In this document: positions 4,935-6,537 of the stretch, piece after piece
Layout of the letters: every line of letters starts with the position of its first letter
Numbering within the stretch: the stretch's first letter is position 1
NCBI GenBank assembly: GCA_902803265.1
Contig: CADCPD010000006.1
Span: forward strand, 1 to 6,537
Source of the DNA: an uncultured bacterium
GTDB taxonomy: Bacteria > Cyanobacteriota > Vampirovibrionia > Gastranaerophilales > Gastranaerophilaceae
Reading direction: 5' to 3'
Length of the DNA: 6,537 bases
Translations under genes and position numbers: made by a program
Notes under the pieces: generated by a model
Told to the model about the DNA's origin: nothing
The model's input: only the letters and a program-made list of their open reading frames with translations
Databases searched by the model: none

Positions 4935-6537
4935 CTAATCTAAAGAAACTTTAACCTTTTCTGTTGTAGAAACTTCAATAATATCGCCTTCTTCTAAATC
5001 ATTAAATTTTGCAAACGATAAACCGCACTCAAAACCTTGTGCAACTTCTTTAACATCATCTTTAAATCTCTTCAACTGATCAATTTGACCTTTAAAGATT
5101 TCTTTACCATTACGTATAACAACGGCAATATTATTTCTTGCAATTTTTCCTTCAGTAACATAACAACCTGCAATACGAGTTGTTTTACCAATAGTAAATA
5201 TTTGACGAACTTCAGCCTTACCAACTTCAACCTCTTTAGTTTCCGGTTCAAGTAATGAAAGCATTGTATTTTCCATTTCTTCAATTATTTGATAAATAAT
5301 ATCGTATTTTTTAATAGTAACATTTTCTCTTTCAGCCGCAATAATAGCATTGTTATCTTCTTTAACGGTAAAGCCTAAAATTAAAGCATTACTTGCCGCA
5401 GCTAACATAACATCAGCTTCTGATATATCACCGACACCAACGTGAATAATTTTTGTAACTATTTTCTTAGATTCTAAACCGGCAATAGCTTGAGAAACAG
5501 CTTCTGCAGAACCATGAGTATTTGCTTTTACAATCAAATTCAATTGAGGAATATTATCCTCACCTCTCATAGCTTCACGTCTGATGTGTGCAGGAAGCAT
5601 AGCATCCAAACGTTTTTCTCTTTCATTTTCTTTTCTCTTGTCAACTATTGCTTTCATTTCTCTTTCGTTTTCAACAACTTCAAAGAAATCACCAGCTTTT
5701 GGAACTTCTGTTAGACCTAAAATTTCTACAGGAGTAGATGGTCCTGCATCTTTAATTCTCTCACCTGAATCAGATAGCAACGCTCTGATTTTACCGCAAG
5801 TATTGCCAACAACAACACAATCACCAACATGCATAGTACCATTTTGTACCAATAATGAAGCAACAGGGCCTTTTCCTTTATCAAGGTTTGCTTCAATAAC
5901 AACACCTGAACCAACAGCATCAGGATTTGCTTTTAAATCTTGCATATCAGCAACTAAAAGAATATATTCTAATAATTCATCAATACCCTCTTTTTGTAAA
6001 GCTGAAACTTTACATGTAATAGTATCACCGCCCCATTCTTCAGGAACAAGACCGTGCTCTGTTAATTGAGTTAAAACTCTATCCGGATCAGCACCTGGTT
6101 TATCCATTTTATTAACGGCAACAATAATAGGTATTTCAGCAGCTTTCGCATGTGCAATTGCTTCAACAGTTTGAGGCATAATACCGTCATCAGCCGCAAC
6201 GACCAAAATAGCGATATCAGTTGCTTTTGCACCTCTGGCTCTCATTTCTGTGAAAGCTTCGTGACCTGGTGTATCTAAAAATACAATCTTACCTTCACTT
6301 AAATTAACAGTATACGCACCTATTGATTGAGTGATGCCTCCGACTTCATCATTAACAATTTTATGTTTAGATTGACGAATACTATCTAACAACGTTGTTT
6401 TACCATGGTCAACGTGCCCCATAATACTAACAACAGGAGCTCTCTTCTTAAGTAATTTTTCGTCGACTTTAAATCTTTCTTGTTGATGTTCTTTTTCAAG
6501 TTCTTCTTCAATAAATGCATCTAAATCTTCTTCTAAA
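4935..6537 (-). CDS. infB: Translation initiation factor IF-2, N-terminus outside the window
   Basis: The visible 533 residues are the C-terminal part of a GTPase that brings formyl-Met-tRNA to the 30S subunit and promotes subunit joining. The frame stays open to the right edge, so the true start is upstream; the Met at 6422 lies inside the G-domain motif and is not the start. A charged stretch (residues 1-38, ending RAPVVSI) leads into the G domain: G1 GHVDHGKTT at 40-48, G2 GGITQSIGA at 66-74, G3 DTPGH at 88-92, G4 NKMD at 142-145 and G5 SAL at 178-180. The beta-barrel domain II begins near 209. The IF-2 domain 3 is near 330-420, and the fMet-tRNA-binding C2 barrel follows, with EVGKAEVRQIF and ending GFECGLSFAKFNDLEEGDIIE. 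Domain 3 has KANTHGSAEAV where many bacteria have KADVQGSVEAL. A hand-counted stretch has about 42 percent GC, far above the downstream envelope genes. It heads the likely operon. Confidence 0.98.
   Translation of the reverse strand, partial: LEEDLDAFIEEELEKEHQQERFKVDEKLLKKRAPVVSIMGHVDHGKTTLLDSIRQSKHKIVNDEVGGITQSIGAYTVNLSEGKIVFLDTPGHEAFTEMRARGAKATDIAILVVAADDGIMPQTVEAIAHAKAAEIPIIVAVNKMDKPGADPDRVLTQLTEHGLVPEEWGGDTITCKVSALQKEGIDELLEYILLVADMQDLKANPDAVGSGVVIEANLDKGKGPVASLLVQNGTMHVGDCVVVGNTCGKIRALLSDSGERIKDAGPSTPVEILGLTEVPKAGDFFEVVENEREMKAIVDKRKENEREKRLDAMLPAHIRREAMRGEDNIPQLNLIVKANTHGSAEAVSQAIAGLESKKIVTKIIHVGVGDISEADVMLAAASNALILGFTVKEDNNAIIAAERENVTIKKYDIIYQIIEEMENTMLSLLEPETKEVEVGKAEVRQIFTIGKTTRIAGCYVTEGKIARNNIAVVIRNGKEIFKGQIDQLKRFKDDVKEVAQGFECGLSFAKFNDLEEGDIIEVSTTEKVKVSLD

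Noticed and set aside
5072..5284. 70-codon minus-strand frame inside infB
   Set aside because: It is an alternative frame of the conserved C-terminal part of IF-2. The Lys/Leu-rich product has no independent support.
5584..6069. 161-codon open frame on the plus strand
   Set aside because: It lies fully antisense to the infB G domain and domain II, where the opposite strand encodes unmistakable conserved protein. Its translation is Ser/Thr/Pro-rich with no family resemblance, as expected of a shadow frame.

Overview
The window is strongly AT-rich. Every gene I can support lies on the minus strand, so transcription runs from the high-coordinate end to the low-coordinate end. It appears to be bacterial chromosome from an ordinary housekeeping neighbourhood with an attached set of envelope-type genes. 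My best guess is a low-GC, non-photosynthetic relative of Cyanobacteria (Vampirovibrionia/Melainabacteria, for example gut Gastranaerophilales). The reasons are a DUF2993 (LmeA-like) protein, a single-domain GerMN protein, a CtpA-type S41 protease and an EF-hand protein beside infB-rbfA-truB. This is inference from gene content; a Firmicutes-like origin cannot be excluded without a tree.

In transcription order: 6537-4935 is the 3' part of infB (initiation factor IF-2, its N-terminal region lying outside the window). 4914-4564 is rbfA (30S maturation factor) and 4557-3694 is truB (tRNA pseudouridine-55 synthase). Together they form the widespread translation cluster infB-rbfA-truB, with gaps of 20 and 6 bases. 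truB overlaps by 4 bases (ATGA) a secreted DUF2993/LmeA-like lipid-binding-type protein (3697-2828). Twelve bases later comes a membrane-anchored GerMN-domain protein (2815-2219), which overlaps by 8 bases a small HicB-like protein (2226-1960) that has no visible HicA partner. After a 67-base gap comes a membrane-anchored PDZ/S41 C-terminal processing protease (1892-660). The gap holds a perfect 8-base inverted repeat overlapping an extended -10-like element. After a further 87-base gap with a candidate promoter and a strong Shine-Dalgarno sequence, an EF-hand protein begins (572) and runs off the left edge.

The tight spacing suggests that infB to the HicB-like gene is one transcript that couples translation-apparatus genes to cell-envelope genes. 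The S41 protease and the EF-hand gene may have their own promoters. I see no tRNA, rRNA, CRISPR array, insertion sequence, prophage gene or convincing intrinsic terminator. There is no gene-free stretch longer than 87 bases. I found no clear new multi-gene system. The most unusual items are the orphan HicB-like protein in an envelope operon, the promoter-overlapping inverted repeat, and the truncated EF-hand protein.
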